Below, piece after piece: positions 21,776 through 31,211 of a DNA stretch of 64,000 nt; positions within the stretch are counted from its first letter, which is position 1, and each line of letters begins with the position of its first letter. The DNA is from Pseudo-nitzschia pungens (taxonomy: Eukaryota; Bacillariophyta; Bacillariophyceae; Bacillariales; Bacillariaceae). The stretch is from positions 2,728,001-2,792,000 of the forward strand of contig CM074759.1 in NCBI GenBank assembly GCA_037355855.1. Reading direction: 5' to 3'. Below the pieces are notes generated by a model, which saw only the letters and a program-made list of their open reading frames with translations, did not search any database and was not told where the DNA came from. Made by a program: the position numbers and the translations under genes.

Positions 21776-22123
21776 TGTGACATGTTGACGTAGGTACCCT
21801 ATGAGAGGCTCTAAATGATTATTGAATCCCGCATGTGCTCCAATACACAAGAATATATATGTAATATTCATGTATATATACTGAATATGCAACGTACAAG
21901 AAAACACATACAATTCAAACAAAGATTCCATGACTCACCGATTATTGATATTATGCCGCCGAGTAATATATCATTATTCGATCGTTTATCCATACTCAAG
22001 GAATCATTCCCATCTCGTAAAGTATTCAACCATTCTCTTTTCGTAACACAATTTATTAACCTTTCATCTTTAAAATACCTCTATCCCGTATTACTCCATC
22101 TAATTCTACCTTAGACCGTAACA
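21776..22123 (+). repeat. 3' LTR of element 3
   Basis: 348 bp, TGTGACATGTTGACG to GTAACA, preceded by ggggaacta (candidate polypurine tract) and followed by the TSD ccacc. It supplies the uninterrupted version of the split 5' LTR. Confidence 0.85.
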
Positions 22124-22834
22124 CCACCTACTTATACCCTTCCAGTTCACAGTACAGCTGCGACCTGTTTTCAAGCCTACAGCCCTGATGGTCATTAAGT
22201 GTTCACTTAGAGCCCTGTTTCCAAGCTACTACGAAGTTCTAGCAGGAACAGCTGTTACGAATTTTGTAGTAGGCTCCACTGCCTCTAGGTGTTTCTCCTC
22301 TCGTACAAGCATTACCTGGGAAATTTTGCTTGTGTTCTTTCGGTAAGGAATGTGTTTGGGGCTGACTACTGCATTGCTGATGCTGCAATACAGTATGCAG
22401 AGACCAGTTTTGCATGCGTAGGCTGACCACTTGCACTACTGATGCTGCAATCCAGCATACAGAGAGCAGTTTTGCTTGTGTCAGCTGACCACTCCTAGCA
22501 TTACTGATGCTGTACAGCAGCATTCAAGGGACAGTTTTGCTTGTGTTTTCCCTTTCACGTTCTTGTTACCCCGTCTCCTGTACGCATTGCAACAGCAGTG
22601 TCTGTTGTGCTCTGGACTGGTTCGTTTTTTCCCTGATTGTTTCCAAGGTTTGTTTGCCAAATCGTCGTTTTTACAACTTGGAGCCTAAACTCTCTTTGAT
22701 TGAGGCAACGCATCGTTCTACAACTTGGGGCCTAACCTCTCTTCGATTGAGGCGACGATAAAGTCTGGTTACAGACTGAGTAGCTTTTAACCACCTTCGG
22801 TGGCTTTTCCTACTTAAATAAGTATATTATTATG

Positions 22835-23110
22835 ATATAGGCATGCTTTCTGGTGAGGTCGTTGCCAAAGATTTTGAGTTTAAGGGCATACATGCACTCC
22901 TGGATCACATTCATTTTGTACTCCTCCGTTTGGTAGTACCGAGCAATCGTTCCTGGCATCCCAGGAGCTTCAGTTCCATCGGTTGGCTTAATGGGATTGC
23001 TTTGGAATATTTTATCCAGTGGACCAGGTTCTTGTGAGGAGACATGATTGTCCTGATATTGCTGCTGCTGTCCCTTTATCAATATTTTTGATTGATTTTG
23101 CTTCTGTACC
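22835..23110 (-). pseudogene. Gag-like fragment, homologue of 6162-6509
   Basis: A minus-strand frame with YYQTEEYKMNVIQECMYALK and LKIFGNDLTRKHAY, about 60 percent identical by eye to the fragment at 6162-6509. It is cut at the 3' tail of A2. Function as for that fragment. Confidence 0.5.
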
Positions 23111-23159
23111 CTTAGATCTTTTTGGATCTATGTTGGAATCATTTACAAATAAAACTTTA

Positions 23160-23660
23160 TTATTATTATTTTGTTCTGAGGGTTAAACAGGACTCCATCC
23201 TGTAGGATCCTTCCCCTATTTTTCTGGGCAATCTCCTCCATGCGTCTTCCTTCCCAGTCATGGCGCTGGAAATGTATGCACCAGGAGTATGGTGAGTTTC
23301 TCTGTTGGATAGAGAGCTGTTGCTGTACCTCCCAATTTATGTGTAGATTTCATTAGCACCAGGATTCTGTCAGTGTACGACTTGCATGTGGAATCTACTA
23401 GTTGCTTTTTGCAATCAGAGCCTCAAAGATAGGTGTGCATGATGTCTCTGGTATCCTCTGCATTACAGCACAGTTTGATGAAGTTAATGATGGCTTGTTG
23501 ATATCAATTGCCATTCTTCTGGATCTAGAGGGCCAGGGAGTAGTTTGTTCCAACTCGTCTGTGTTTCTGTAGTAAGGCATTGGACAAAGTGTCAGATATA
23601 TTTTGATACCAGAAGTTGTAACTCTCTAGCGCCATTTGAGAATGATTCTTCTACATACAG
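23160..23660 (-). pseudogene. Decayed Gag of the LTR element 1-4 family
   Basis: On the minus strand the family-specific order CNAEDTRDIMHTYL, STCKSYTDRILVLMK and EKLTILLVHTFP can be read, with at least one in-frame stop after HTYL. The rest is too diverged to place. No LTR or leader was recognised nearby. Confidence 0.55.
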
Positions 23661-24690
23661 AAGTTCTTCCAGTCATTCTTTTGCATCAATAATCCAATCT
23701 CATCAACACATCAAACCCACCATTAATCCTCATATGCTCAATCCTGAACCATCATTATTTGTCATCACAAAAAAAATACACCCACCCCAACCTATCCCAG
23801 ACCTGGAGCACATGGACTTCTTTGTCAATGAAACACTTAACAAAGAAGGCATTGTTACCGCTCTTAGTGAACTAACATTGTAAACGGTCCTGTCGCAGAT
23901 GATTTTTGCAATCACACCAAAGCACCTCATCTGAACATCAAGGATGTTCTCAAACACAATAATACAACCAGCATGATTGTCATTTTTAGGATTGTTTACA
24001 TTATGGTGGGTTAGAATCACGTCCATCTCAGTGACATGCGTCCTGCCAAACTGAACCCCAATGGAGTTGCAAACCAATTGCAGTACCAATGTCAACAAAG
24101 TCTATGACCATCACCACTATGGTTGCAATTTGCTTTTGTGGATGTGCCTAGTAGACCCCTCCACAGTTGAAAATTATTAATGCAGTGAGGGAACTCCAGT
24201 TTCAAAACTTGTTCTTAGTTCCCCACTATCACAGTTGCTTTTTGCATTGACAACCATCATGACTGATTGTTGTCTTTTTCATGTTGTTGGTTTTTGGTTT
24301 TCAGTTTTGACTACGGCAGAAATATGTGTTCCGTTCTGACAGTGTCCATGTCAACAGTGGGAACTGCAGAAACATGTTTCCATTTTGACATTGGAAACTA
24401 CAGTTTCAATAGCGGAAATAGCAGAAACATGTTTCAGTTTCCACAGTGGAGACAGGAGAATCATGTTTCCGTTTTGACATTTGTTTCAAGCTATGCTACG
24501 CTAGAGAGCTGCAGGGTCATGGTTTACAATTTGTACTAGAACCACATGATACCTTTCTCTACAGTGCCATTCCCTGGAATTATGTTACAGGGCTGAGCTA
24601 CACCAGTGCTAAGCTGCAGAGCTGATGTGTTGATATTTACCCGTTGGCAATATGGAACAATAACTGTGGTGAAACAACAAACAACAGCAA
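23661..24690. other. Unassigned sequence with a short degenerate tandem repeat
   Basis: A plus-strand frame ending at 23883 (HMDFFVNETLNKEGIVTALSEL) is open but unrecognised. About 24310-24480 holds several degenerate copies of gcagaaacatgtttccattttgaca. I see no host gene. Confidence 0.3.
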
Positions 24691-24699
24691 CAAGAACAG

Positions 24700-25312
24700 T
24701 GGTGCATGGAGTGCTAGCAAATGGTGAGTCTACAGAGCATGCTGTTCATGTTCTATTGCATACAGTTAGATACTGTGTATCTACTACCCTAGAGGTACAT
24801 AAGATTGGTCCTGTTTGGAGGGGATAATGGTGTTTTATTTTAGAGGAGAAAGAAAAGAGCAAGCTCAGCTCAGCTGAGCTCTATTGAATACAAACAGAGA
24901 CTTGCTGTCTTGTACAGTATCTTAACAGTACTGAAACGCTTTGGACTGTACTGTAGACTATAACTAATAGTGCTGTACCGTAGCACTGTATTGTATCGTA
25001 GCACTGTACCATATTGTCTCAGCACTGTAGCATACAGAGTAGCAAATAATTCAAACGTGTGCTTGCTTACATGGCATATCCAGTATCATCCAGTATCCAG
25101 TATCCAGTATCCAGTATCCAGCATTGGGTAGTAGCAATCTTAACCTTGTGGCACTATGCTACAGTGTGCACTAGCGCTGCTACACCCAGGTTTCTGTAAC
25201 CAGTACAAATCCTACACAAGAACCCAGGTTTGCTTTGCTGTTAGCACCCCATACTAGCACCTTGGAATAAGCCTGTTGCTAAGCCTTTTGCTAACCCTGT
25301 TGCTAAGCCTGT
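24700..25312 (-). mobile_element. B-family element B4, degenerate
   Basis: Homologous to B2 in the same orientation: ggtgagtctacag, ttctattgcatacagttag, ctagaggtacat and the agctcagctcagctgagct block at about 24870. It ends in reversed (aacaggcttagc)n at about 25265-25312. Ends and TSD were not resolved. It contains a short tandem of atccagt units (about 25075-25125). It is immediately followed by an oppositely oriented B copy. Confidence 0.55.
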
Positions 25313-25962
25313 TTGTGAAGATATCCAAGATGCTACTGTGCTAAGACTCCTGGTGTGTAGGGAGCTGTACTGGGGCTACAGGTATTAGCCTCCAATAACT
25401 GTCTGCAAGGTGCTAGGCTAGGTGCTAAGCAACAGGCTTAGCAACAGGCTTAGCAACAGGCTTAGCAACAGGCTTAGCAACAGGCTTATTCCAAGTGCTA
25501 TGCGGTGCTAACACCCACCAGTGAGCAGGGTTCTCATGTATGGTTTGTACCAGTCACAGAAACCCGGGTATAGCACCGTTAGCACACACTGTAGCATGGT
25601 GCTAGAGGGTTAAGGTTGGATGCTGTATGCTACTGGATACTGAATACAGCGTGCTACTACTAGTAATCCAACTACCATAAGGGTATGGTCATTGCGTATG
25701 ATATGTACTATAACCAGATACCCAGCCCTGCAGTGAGCACGTGAGCAACTTAGCAAGCACACTAGCATTCTAGTAGCAAATTACACAATTGAGTTATTAA
25801 CTAAACGCTACTACTCCATATGCTACACCACCGTACGCTACGCTACTCCGTATGCTACAGTACTAAGCTCTACAGGGCTGTATGATACGAGACAGCAAAC
25901 TGTCAGGGATACAGAGCTGAGCGGCTCAGCTCAGCTCCTTTTACTTCTTATATATTCTTATC

Positions 25963-27290
25963 GGAGTGAACTGGCTGGCATCATTGGGGTTCTCACCTGT
26001 TGCACTGCTCTGGTGAGTATCTTTGATATTGCTTCTGGCTCTATCACCATTGCCCTAGATGGTGACACAGCTCTCAAACAGGCTCAGGGATCATGGCCAT
26101 TGGTTATTTCTCAGAAGTCTTTTGATTATGTCTATGTCATCTGAAACATGATTTCTGCTCTACCAATCTCTGTGCACTTTCAGTGGGTTCAGGGCCACCA
26201 ATCTGGGCTTTTTCTTGACTGGTGGGCACTTCGCAATCATCAGGTTGACGGCATGGCCAAGGCATTTCCCTCTATCCATAGAGCTTCTGCCCATCACTAC
26301 CCCCGACTTGTGTTTGAGCCCTGGGCATTTTCTCTCCATGGATGCAAGTGCTCAAGGTTTGATCAGAATGCTTTGCATGTTGCCATTTCGGGTCCTCCTC
26401 TTCTTCAATATTGGCAGACCCACCATGATATCCCCATTCCACAACCTGTTTTGAGTTCCATCCATTGGTGTGCCCATCAGTCTGCCTTCAAACGTCTCCC
26501 CCCTGGCATGCAAAGGTGGTTTGTCAAGTTTGCTTCTGGCTGCATTGGTGTTGGCAACCAGCTCCTTCACTACCAGCATCAGGATCACTCCAGGTGCCCC
26601 TTGTGTGATGCAGACAACAAGAGGGTTTCTCATGTGCTCTCCTGCAAGGACCCTGGGGCTATCAAGCACAGTGTGTCTGCCTTCACGGATCCCCTGCAGA
26701 AAAGGCTTGAAGTTGAGCAGACCAATCCATCCTTGGTTGCTGCCATTGTGGATCTTCTCACCAGAGTTCGGAAGGGCCAGAGCATTTCTCCATCATCCTA
26801 CCCCCCTGCAATTGCCTCGGCTGTCAGGGCACAGAGGACTATTGTTTGGCACAACTGGCTCCTTGGCAGGTGGTCTCCTCTCTGGCATCGCATCCAGGAT
26901 GATTACTACTCCCACATTGGAAGCAAGCGCTCCCCCAGACGTTGGGCTACAGCTATCATCCATCAGTTCTTTCTCACCTCCTGGGATCTTTGGACCTATA
27001 GGAATGAACGACTACATGGTCCTGGGGGAACCCTTGATGCTGAACAACACCAATCTCTTGATGCTTCCATTTCCTCTGAATTGGCCATTGGTGCAGCTGG
27101 TGCACTTCCCCAGTCACACTCCCTTTTACAAACCCCTTTCCAAGTCCTACAAGGTTACACCCTGACTGCCAAGCGGCAGTGGCTTGCAACCATCCACCTT
27201 GCCAGGAAGCAGTATGCAGCACCTGCACCCCCGGTGCAACCATACCAACGAGAGGCAGCTCTCCTAAGAGCCTGGCTTACTGGACCTTAG
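25963..27290 (+). pseudogene. LINE a ORF2 C-terminus: RNase H and zinc knuckle
   Basis: Starts inside RNase H (SELAGIIGVLTC carries the conserved Glu; LDGDTALKQ follows), then one in-frame TGA at 26142-26144. The remaining 380 codons are open: SVHFQWVQGHQSG with DGMAKAF supplies the last RNase H His and Asp. Further on is a C-x2-C...H-x3-C knuckle (CPLCDADNKRVSHVLSC) of the type that follows RT in many LINEs. It ends at TAG 27288-27290 after AWLTGP. RNase H would remove RNA from the RNA:DNA hybrid. Dead copy: RT and endonuclease are missing. Confidence 0.85.
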
Positions 27291-27479
27291 GGTTGATTCC
27301 ACTTTGTACCTTGGTTTTGTCCTTTGTTCCTGCTTCTCATCATGTCCCATCCCTTTTGATACTGGGTCTTCTCCCACTATCTACATACCCATCTCACTTG
27401 CTCTCAAGTCCCTATTTTGTGGGACTTGTTTTTGTTCCTTTCCCTGTCTGATGTTCAAGGTTTGTTTGAAAATTTGTCA

Positions 27480-27602
27480 TTCTTACCACTTGGGGTCCTG
27501 ACTCTCTGATGGAGGCGACGTTAAAGTCTGGTTACAGACTGAGTAATTTAGTATCACCTTTGGTGATTAAAGTTATTTAAATACGTATATTAATTAACTT
27601 AA
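27480..27602 (+). other. LINE 3' tail with two hairpins
   Basis: Two short stem-loops (agtctg-gtta-cagact at about 27524-27539; atcacc-ttt-ggtgat at about 27553-27567) end in an AT-rich tail. The same module, with base changes that preserve the second stem, ends every family A element. Likely the recognition site of the LINE reverse transcriptase (inference). Confidence 0.6.
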
Positions 27603-27660
27603 ATATTCTTATCACCTTAAACTGAGCGCTCCATCATGCCCTCCATTTTTCCCTCAGCAA

Positions 27661-28934
27661 CATGCGTGTTTCGGAACCTCTGAGTTGGCAGTCTAGCCTT
27701 TTTGCGTGGTTACCCCAAGGGTGCTAGCTGCGGCCTTTTTCTAGGAGACGTCCCATATCTTGGACAAATGGTCTGAGTCAATCTCGCAGTAATGCTCCAT
27801 GTTGATTTGCGGTCCCCATTTTTTCTGTCTGGATATCGTATCTATCTCAGGATCAATTTTGGTCTCGTTGACTTCGTTAGCCCATCAAATGGTCTTGTAT
27901 ACGGCAGCAAGGCAAATTGGGGCATTTCTACAATGGGGATCCAATTCGAATTGGTCCTTGCTGTCTGTGTAGGCGTGCTCTTATAGGGGAGTGTGCAAGG
28001 CATTGATTTTAAGACTTTGGTACTGCATCCTTCTTGTCCCCGCAAGTCTTTAAGGAATTTTCTTAGGCGTAGGCTCAGAGACTTAGGTGGCTGATAATCT
28101 CTCGTCTGGACGGGAATCGGATGTGATCAAAGATGGAGTGAGATCACTGCAGGTACATACTGCTCAAGGCTTCGTAGCTTGTGTTTCTCATAAGAGTCAT
28201 GCTCTGGTAGGATCAGTTCTTCTTTTTGTAGGGGCCTGTCGTACAAGCAGGGATTTAAATTGGATTTCGTCTCAACGGGCTCCAACTTTTGCCTGTTTGA
28301 CTTATTTTTCTTCGTGCAAAGAACAGACACGGTGGGATCAGTCAAGGGGTGCAAGCCACCTCCAGTTCCAAAGGCAAGAGGGACTACCTGAACAGCAGCA
28401 GGGGGGACAACTCCAACATCAGCAGGAGCCCCGGCGGCAGCAGGAGCCCCAGCGGCAGCAGCAGCTGGTGCTGCGGCGGCTTCAGTTTCTAATCGAAAGT
28501 AGTTCTTTTCGATTCATCTGCTGTAGACAAGTTGGTTTGATTCTGAGACTAGCTCTACTCTCCGGGTCCTTGATACCTTCGATCTTGTCTGGACTATCTG
28601 ATCAGTGGGACTGAATCGCCAATGGATTCAGTCAAAGGTAATAAACGTAGTGGAGGGCGTCCCGTGGCTAGAATCTATTCAAGACCTGTTGATTGTAGCA
28701 GACAGTATGCGGCGTCCACCGGCAGTCTTATAGGCAGGTGGACCCATTGGATGGTTCCCGACGTTCAAGTAAGACTGTATCCGTGCGATGAAGCAGTTCG
28801 AAGAAAATAATGGAAGTAAACGATTTTTTCGAATCGTACAAAACATTACTTTTAAGCACACAGTAATACAGTAAGTTACCGTACTATACATTATGAATGG
28901 CATTTCTTGATTGACAATGCTTTTTTTTTTTACA
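27661..28934 (-). other. Unassigned, with a degenerate minus-strand coding remnant
   Basis: One minus-strand frame from about 28495 to 27842 is readable with two or three stops: an Ala/Pro-rich run, LTDPTVSVLCTKKNKSNRQK, PCLYDRPLQKEELILPEHDS, then WIPIVEMPQFALLPYTRPF. It looks like the tail of a retroelement gag or a host pseudogene; I cannot name it. Plus-strand frames here are probably shadows. 28620-28934 shows nothing recognisable. Confidence 0.3.
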
Positions 28935-31034
28935 TCAGTGTGTACAAACCGCGATGCCAGCTATCTTGAATTCTTGCCCACCTACAAGCTTCGCGTCTAT
29001 TATAACTGATTCGCCTGCTTTAGCACCGCCTCCTTCGATTGGAATCGTAAAAGGGAAGTGGACGCTTGTCATTACATCATGATATCCATCGATGTAAAAA
29101 ATGCTCTCTTCGTTCCAATCAACTGCTGACGTACGGTTTTGCATCGAATCTGGGATTGTAGCACCTTTCACCACAGACGTAGAAACACCAAGTTTCGAAC
29201 CGATCCACTTTGGCGAATAAGATTTCATGGAAAGGATGACAACGTGCTTTGTGTCGACTGGAACGTTTTCAATTTTGATAGAAAACGCAGAGTTTGGAGT
29301 ATGAGAGTACCAACCAGAGCGAGGCTGCGCAATTGGTCTTCCTTCTGCAGCCCAACCTTCATTGAATATTAGTACTTCGTCCATTTTAGCTTTGATTTCG
29401 AGAGCTTTTGTGAAGCCAGACATTCTATTGTAGAACCAAAACCACGGGCATTTTACCGTCTTCTCCAAATCTGGGTTCTTTTCCAATTTCTGACAGTATT
29501 CCTTTTTGTTTGCAACATTCTCTTGGAATTCAGTCTGCAGCAAAGCATTCTCCTCTCCATCTTTAATGCTTGGAACTTGGTGATAAGGCGGCTCACCCTT
29601 CTCGAGATTGGGCCGAAGAAGTGGATCGATTGTAAACTTATCTGAACTTTGCTGATTATCAGAACGATTTGCACCACTTACTGGATAATCCTCCGTTTCT
29701 AAATTATGGCTCTCGGTTGCAATTTGAACGTCATTACAAACATTGACGATAGAATTCAGAAAATTGAACGCCACTGTCCAACCCAGTGCCATGTGCATGC
29801 CGATGCCGCTGTGTATTTGAAAATTCGAAAAAAGTAATGGAGCATATGTCAAATTCTCCACATGAATCTTGTACTTTAACATACCGGCATAATCCACAGC
29901 CATCAAATTGTTCCACTGGGAGTTCATGTAAATCTTTCCTGTCTGTTCCAGTGAAAGAGAGGGTTGATGGGGATCATAGAAATCATCTACCATTATCACA
30001 AGCGGCGCATGATCATTGCAACGTTGGAGATTCCGTGCCGCTTTCACAAATTTTTGCATGAAGTCATAGAAGACAATTTGGGTAACAGGCTCCATTGATT
30101 CATTGGCTGAAAAGGCAGCGATTACAACATCAGGTGTATCCTTAGGATCTTTAAAGAGTTCGTATTCAAGGACAAGTGCCCCTGTCTCTGATGTCTGTCC
30201 AGCAGCTGCAATATTGTCGACCTTGAAAATTTTTTGACCTTCAAAGATTACATCATCTACAATTTTCTCGAGCCAAGCAGACCACATACATCGCTCTGCG
30301 GGTGAGGACCAGTGTCCTGGTCTTATCATGCCTATGCCATCGGGCCATTGGCAACTTGTACCAGCTGTTACAGATCCACCTATAAGCAGAACGCGTAGTG
30401 AACGCTTGTCCTTGTCATCAGACACAAGAGAGTTGTGGAGTTTGATTTCATTGGCCAGCTTCAAAACCTGGAGAATCTCTTTTGGTGGAGCTGGATTCAT
30501 CACAGAATGACGCAATTTTGATACTTTGTAGAAAGAAAACAGCATATCGACCCATTCATGATATCCCTGTAGCACTTCGTCTTCAAGTGTGTCATACGTC
30601 GGAAGATTACTGTATGTTGCATTCAAAATTTGGTGATGGAGGTTGCTCCAAACAATAGCAGCGGATGATGTCATCGCACCTGCTTTCATCAGGGCAGCTG
30701 GGCACCAAGACATCGTAGAGTTAGAAGCAAAATTTGGTGAAGATGCAACCTCTGGATATTCAATTGCACTATCGATTTCTGCTGAGACTTGTTCATTAAT
30801 TTGATGAGAGTAAGGTTGAAACATGGTTTTCCGGAGAACGTTTTTGTTGAGAAAAAACAAAACCATTCCAAGAAGGAGGAAGAAAACAGCGGCAGGTTGT
30901 CGTCCCCATGGTTGACGTCGTTGCCTCGTCGATTGCTCGCCCGCCTTCTTTTTGATTTTGTTTTTCTTATTTCCGTTTCTCAATGGTGCCATAGAATTGT
31001 TCTTGGTAACGCAAAGCCTAGAGAGTGGATCCAA
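28935..31034 (-). CDS. Type II membrane protein with SGNH-hydrolase-like domain
   Basis: 699 codons, uninterrupted. A basic N-terminal tail (KKNKIKKK and RQRR) precedes one membrane span (residues ~48-63), so the bulk should face the Golgi/ER lumen or the outside. The SGNH-like domain has LRVLLIGGSVTAGTSC (block I, Ser221), NIAAAGQTSE (block II Gly), AAFSANESME (block III, Asn311) and HSGIGMHMALGW (block V His region). The C-terminal third (from ~520) has CPWFWFYNRMSG and a beta-rich region like that seen in other algal GGSVTAG proteins. Such proteins probably act as esterases or acyltransferases on glycans; the substrate is unknown. First ATG at 31034; the Met at 30992 (MAPLRNGN) is an equally good start. 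It ends TGA. No introns. Probably a host gene in a transposon-rich tract. Confidence 0.75.
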   Translation of the reverse strand: MDPLSRLCVTKNNSMAPLRNGNKKNKIKKKAGEQSTRQRRQPWGRQPAAVFFLLLGMVLFFLNKNVLRKTMFQPYSHQINEQVSAEIDSAIEYPEVASSPNFASNSTMSWCPAALMKAGAMTSSAAIVWSNLHHQILNATYSNLPTYDTLEDEVLQGYHEWVDMLFSFYKVSKLRHSVMNPAPPKEILQVLKLANEIKLHNSLVSDDKDKRSLRVLLIGGSVTAGTSCQWPDGIGMIRPGHWSSPAERCMWSAWLEKIVDDVIFEGQKIFKVDNIAAAGQTSETGALVLEYELFKDPKDTPDVVIAAFSANESMEPVTQIVFYDFMQKFVKAARNLQRCNDHAPLVIMVDDFYDPHQPSLSLEQTGKIYMNSQWNNLMAVDYAGMLKYKIHVENLTYAPLLFSNFQIHSGIGMHMALGWTVAFNFLNSIVNVCNDVQIATESHNLETEDYPVSGANRSDNQQSSDKFTIDPLLRPNLEKGEPPYHQVPSIKDGEENALLQTEFQENVANKKEYCQKLEKNPDLEKTVKCPWFWFYNRMSGFTKALEIKAKMDEVLIFNEGWAAEGRPIAQPRSGWYSHTPNSAFSIKIENVPVDTKHVVILSMKSYSPKWIGSKLGVSTSVVKGATIPDSMQNRTSAVDWNEESIFYIDGYHDVMTSVHFPFTIPIEGGGAKAGESVIIDAKLVGGQEFKIAGIAVCTH

Positions 31035-31104
31035 TATTGTTTGCTTGTTGGGTTGACAACGTGCAGTGTGCCAACAGCATGAGTGTTTAATTTTAAAAAC
31101 TATG

Positions 31105-31211
31105 ATTGATATTTACGTGCATGTTACTGTGCATGTTACTGTGCATGTTACTGTGCATGTTACTGTGCATGTTACTGTGCATGTTACTGTGCATGTTACT
31201 GTGCATGTACA
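31105..31211 (+). repeat. 12-bp minisatellite, left part
   Basis: About eight copies of gttactgtgcat, preceded by tgattgatatttac. The array resumes after A3 at 33317, so A3 was inserted into it. Confidence 0.85.

Larger units (their letters stand above)
12452..22123 (+). mobile_element. Gag-only LTR retroelement 3, itself carrying two DNA transposons
   Basis: Flanked by the TSD ccacc (12447-12451 and 22124-22128) within A2. The 5' LTR is split by a 5.9 kb CACTA/Plavaka-like transposon (12766-18712) and gag is split by a 506 bp MITE (19273-19778). Without those inserts the element is about 3.2 kb, the same layout as element 2, and again without pol. The two LTRs differ by a few substitutions and indels (near cctacgag/cctatgag and catactcttactc), so it is older than element 2. 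Confidence 0.85.
6510..22834 (+). mobile_element. Family A element A2, split by four insertions
   Basis: A-family sequence resumes in register after each insert: 6510-6707, 7588-7860, 8659-8833, 12037-12446 and 22129-22834. The inserts are B2, B3, LTR element 2 and LTR element 3. Each break is flanked by a short duplication (atca, gtgg, ctaca, ccacc). It is 5'-truncated: it starts in atgttccagtac and lacks the usual atttgcgc end. The 3' end has the standard two hairpins and a (tta)n tail at 22755-22834. Removing the inserts leaves roughly 1.8 kb. No TSD was recognised for A2 itself. Confidence 0.75.
25963..27602 (+). mobile_element. LINE a, 5'-truncated non-LTR retrotransposon
   Basis: Holds the C-terminal part of ORF2 and the 3' UTR of the same family as LINE b and LINE c. 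TSD atattcttatc (25952-25962 and 27603-27613). The 5' truncation and duplication are typical of target-primed reverse transcription. The tail has the hairpins agtctg-gtta-cagact and atcacc-ttt-ggtgat, then atacgtatatt. Confidence 0.85.
25313..27660 (+). mobile_element. B-family element B5, interrupted by LINE a
   Basis: Starts tgtgaagatatccaagatgct, followed by the family body with (aacaggcttagc)n at 25434-25490 and a core at about 25675-25735. LINE a is inserted at 25963-27602. B5 resumes as ctccatcatgccctcc near 27630 and fades by about 27660. Right end not resolved. Confidence 0.5.

Noticed and set aside
22755..22800. tRNA-like or riboswitch-like fold at agtctggttacagact...ccaccttcggtgg
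   Set aside because: Only two small hairpins, no cloverleaf. The position at LINE and A 3' ends explains it.
28087..28614. Plus-strand 175-codon frame with Gln/Arg-rich repeats
   Set aside because: It overlaps an antisense remnant with better protein character, is low-complexity, and has no recognisable domain.
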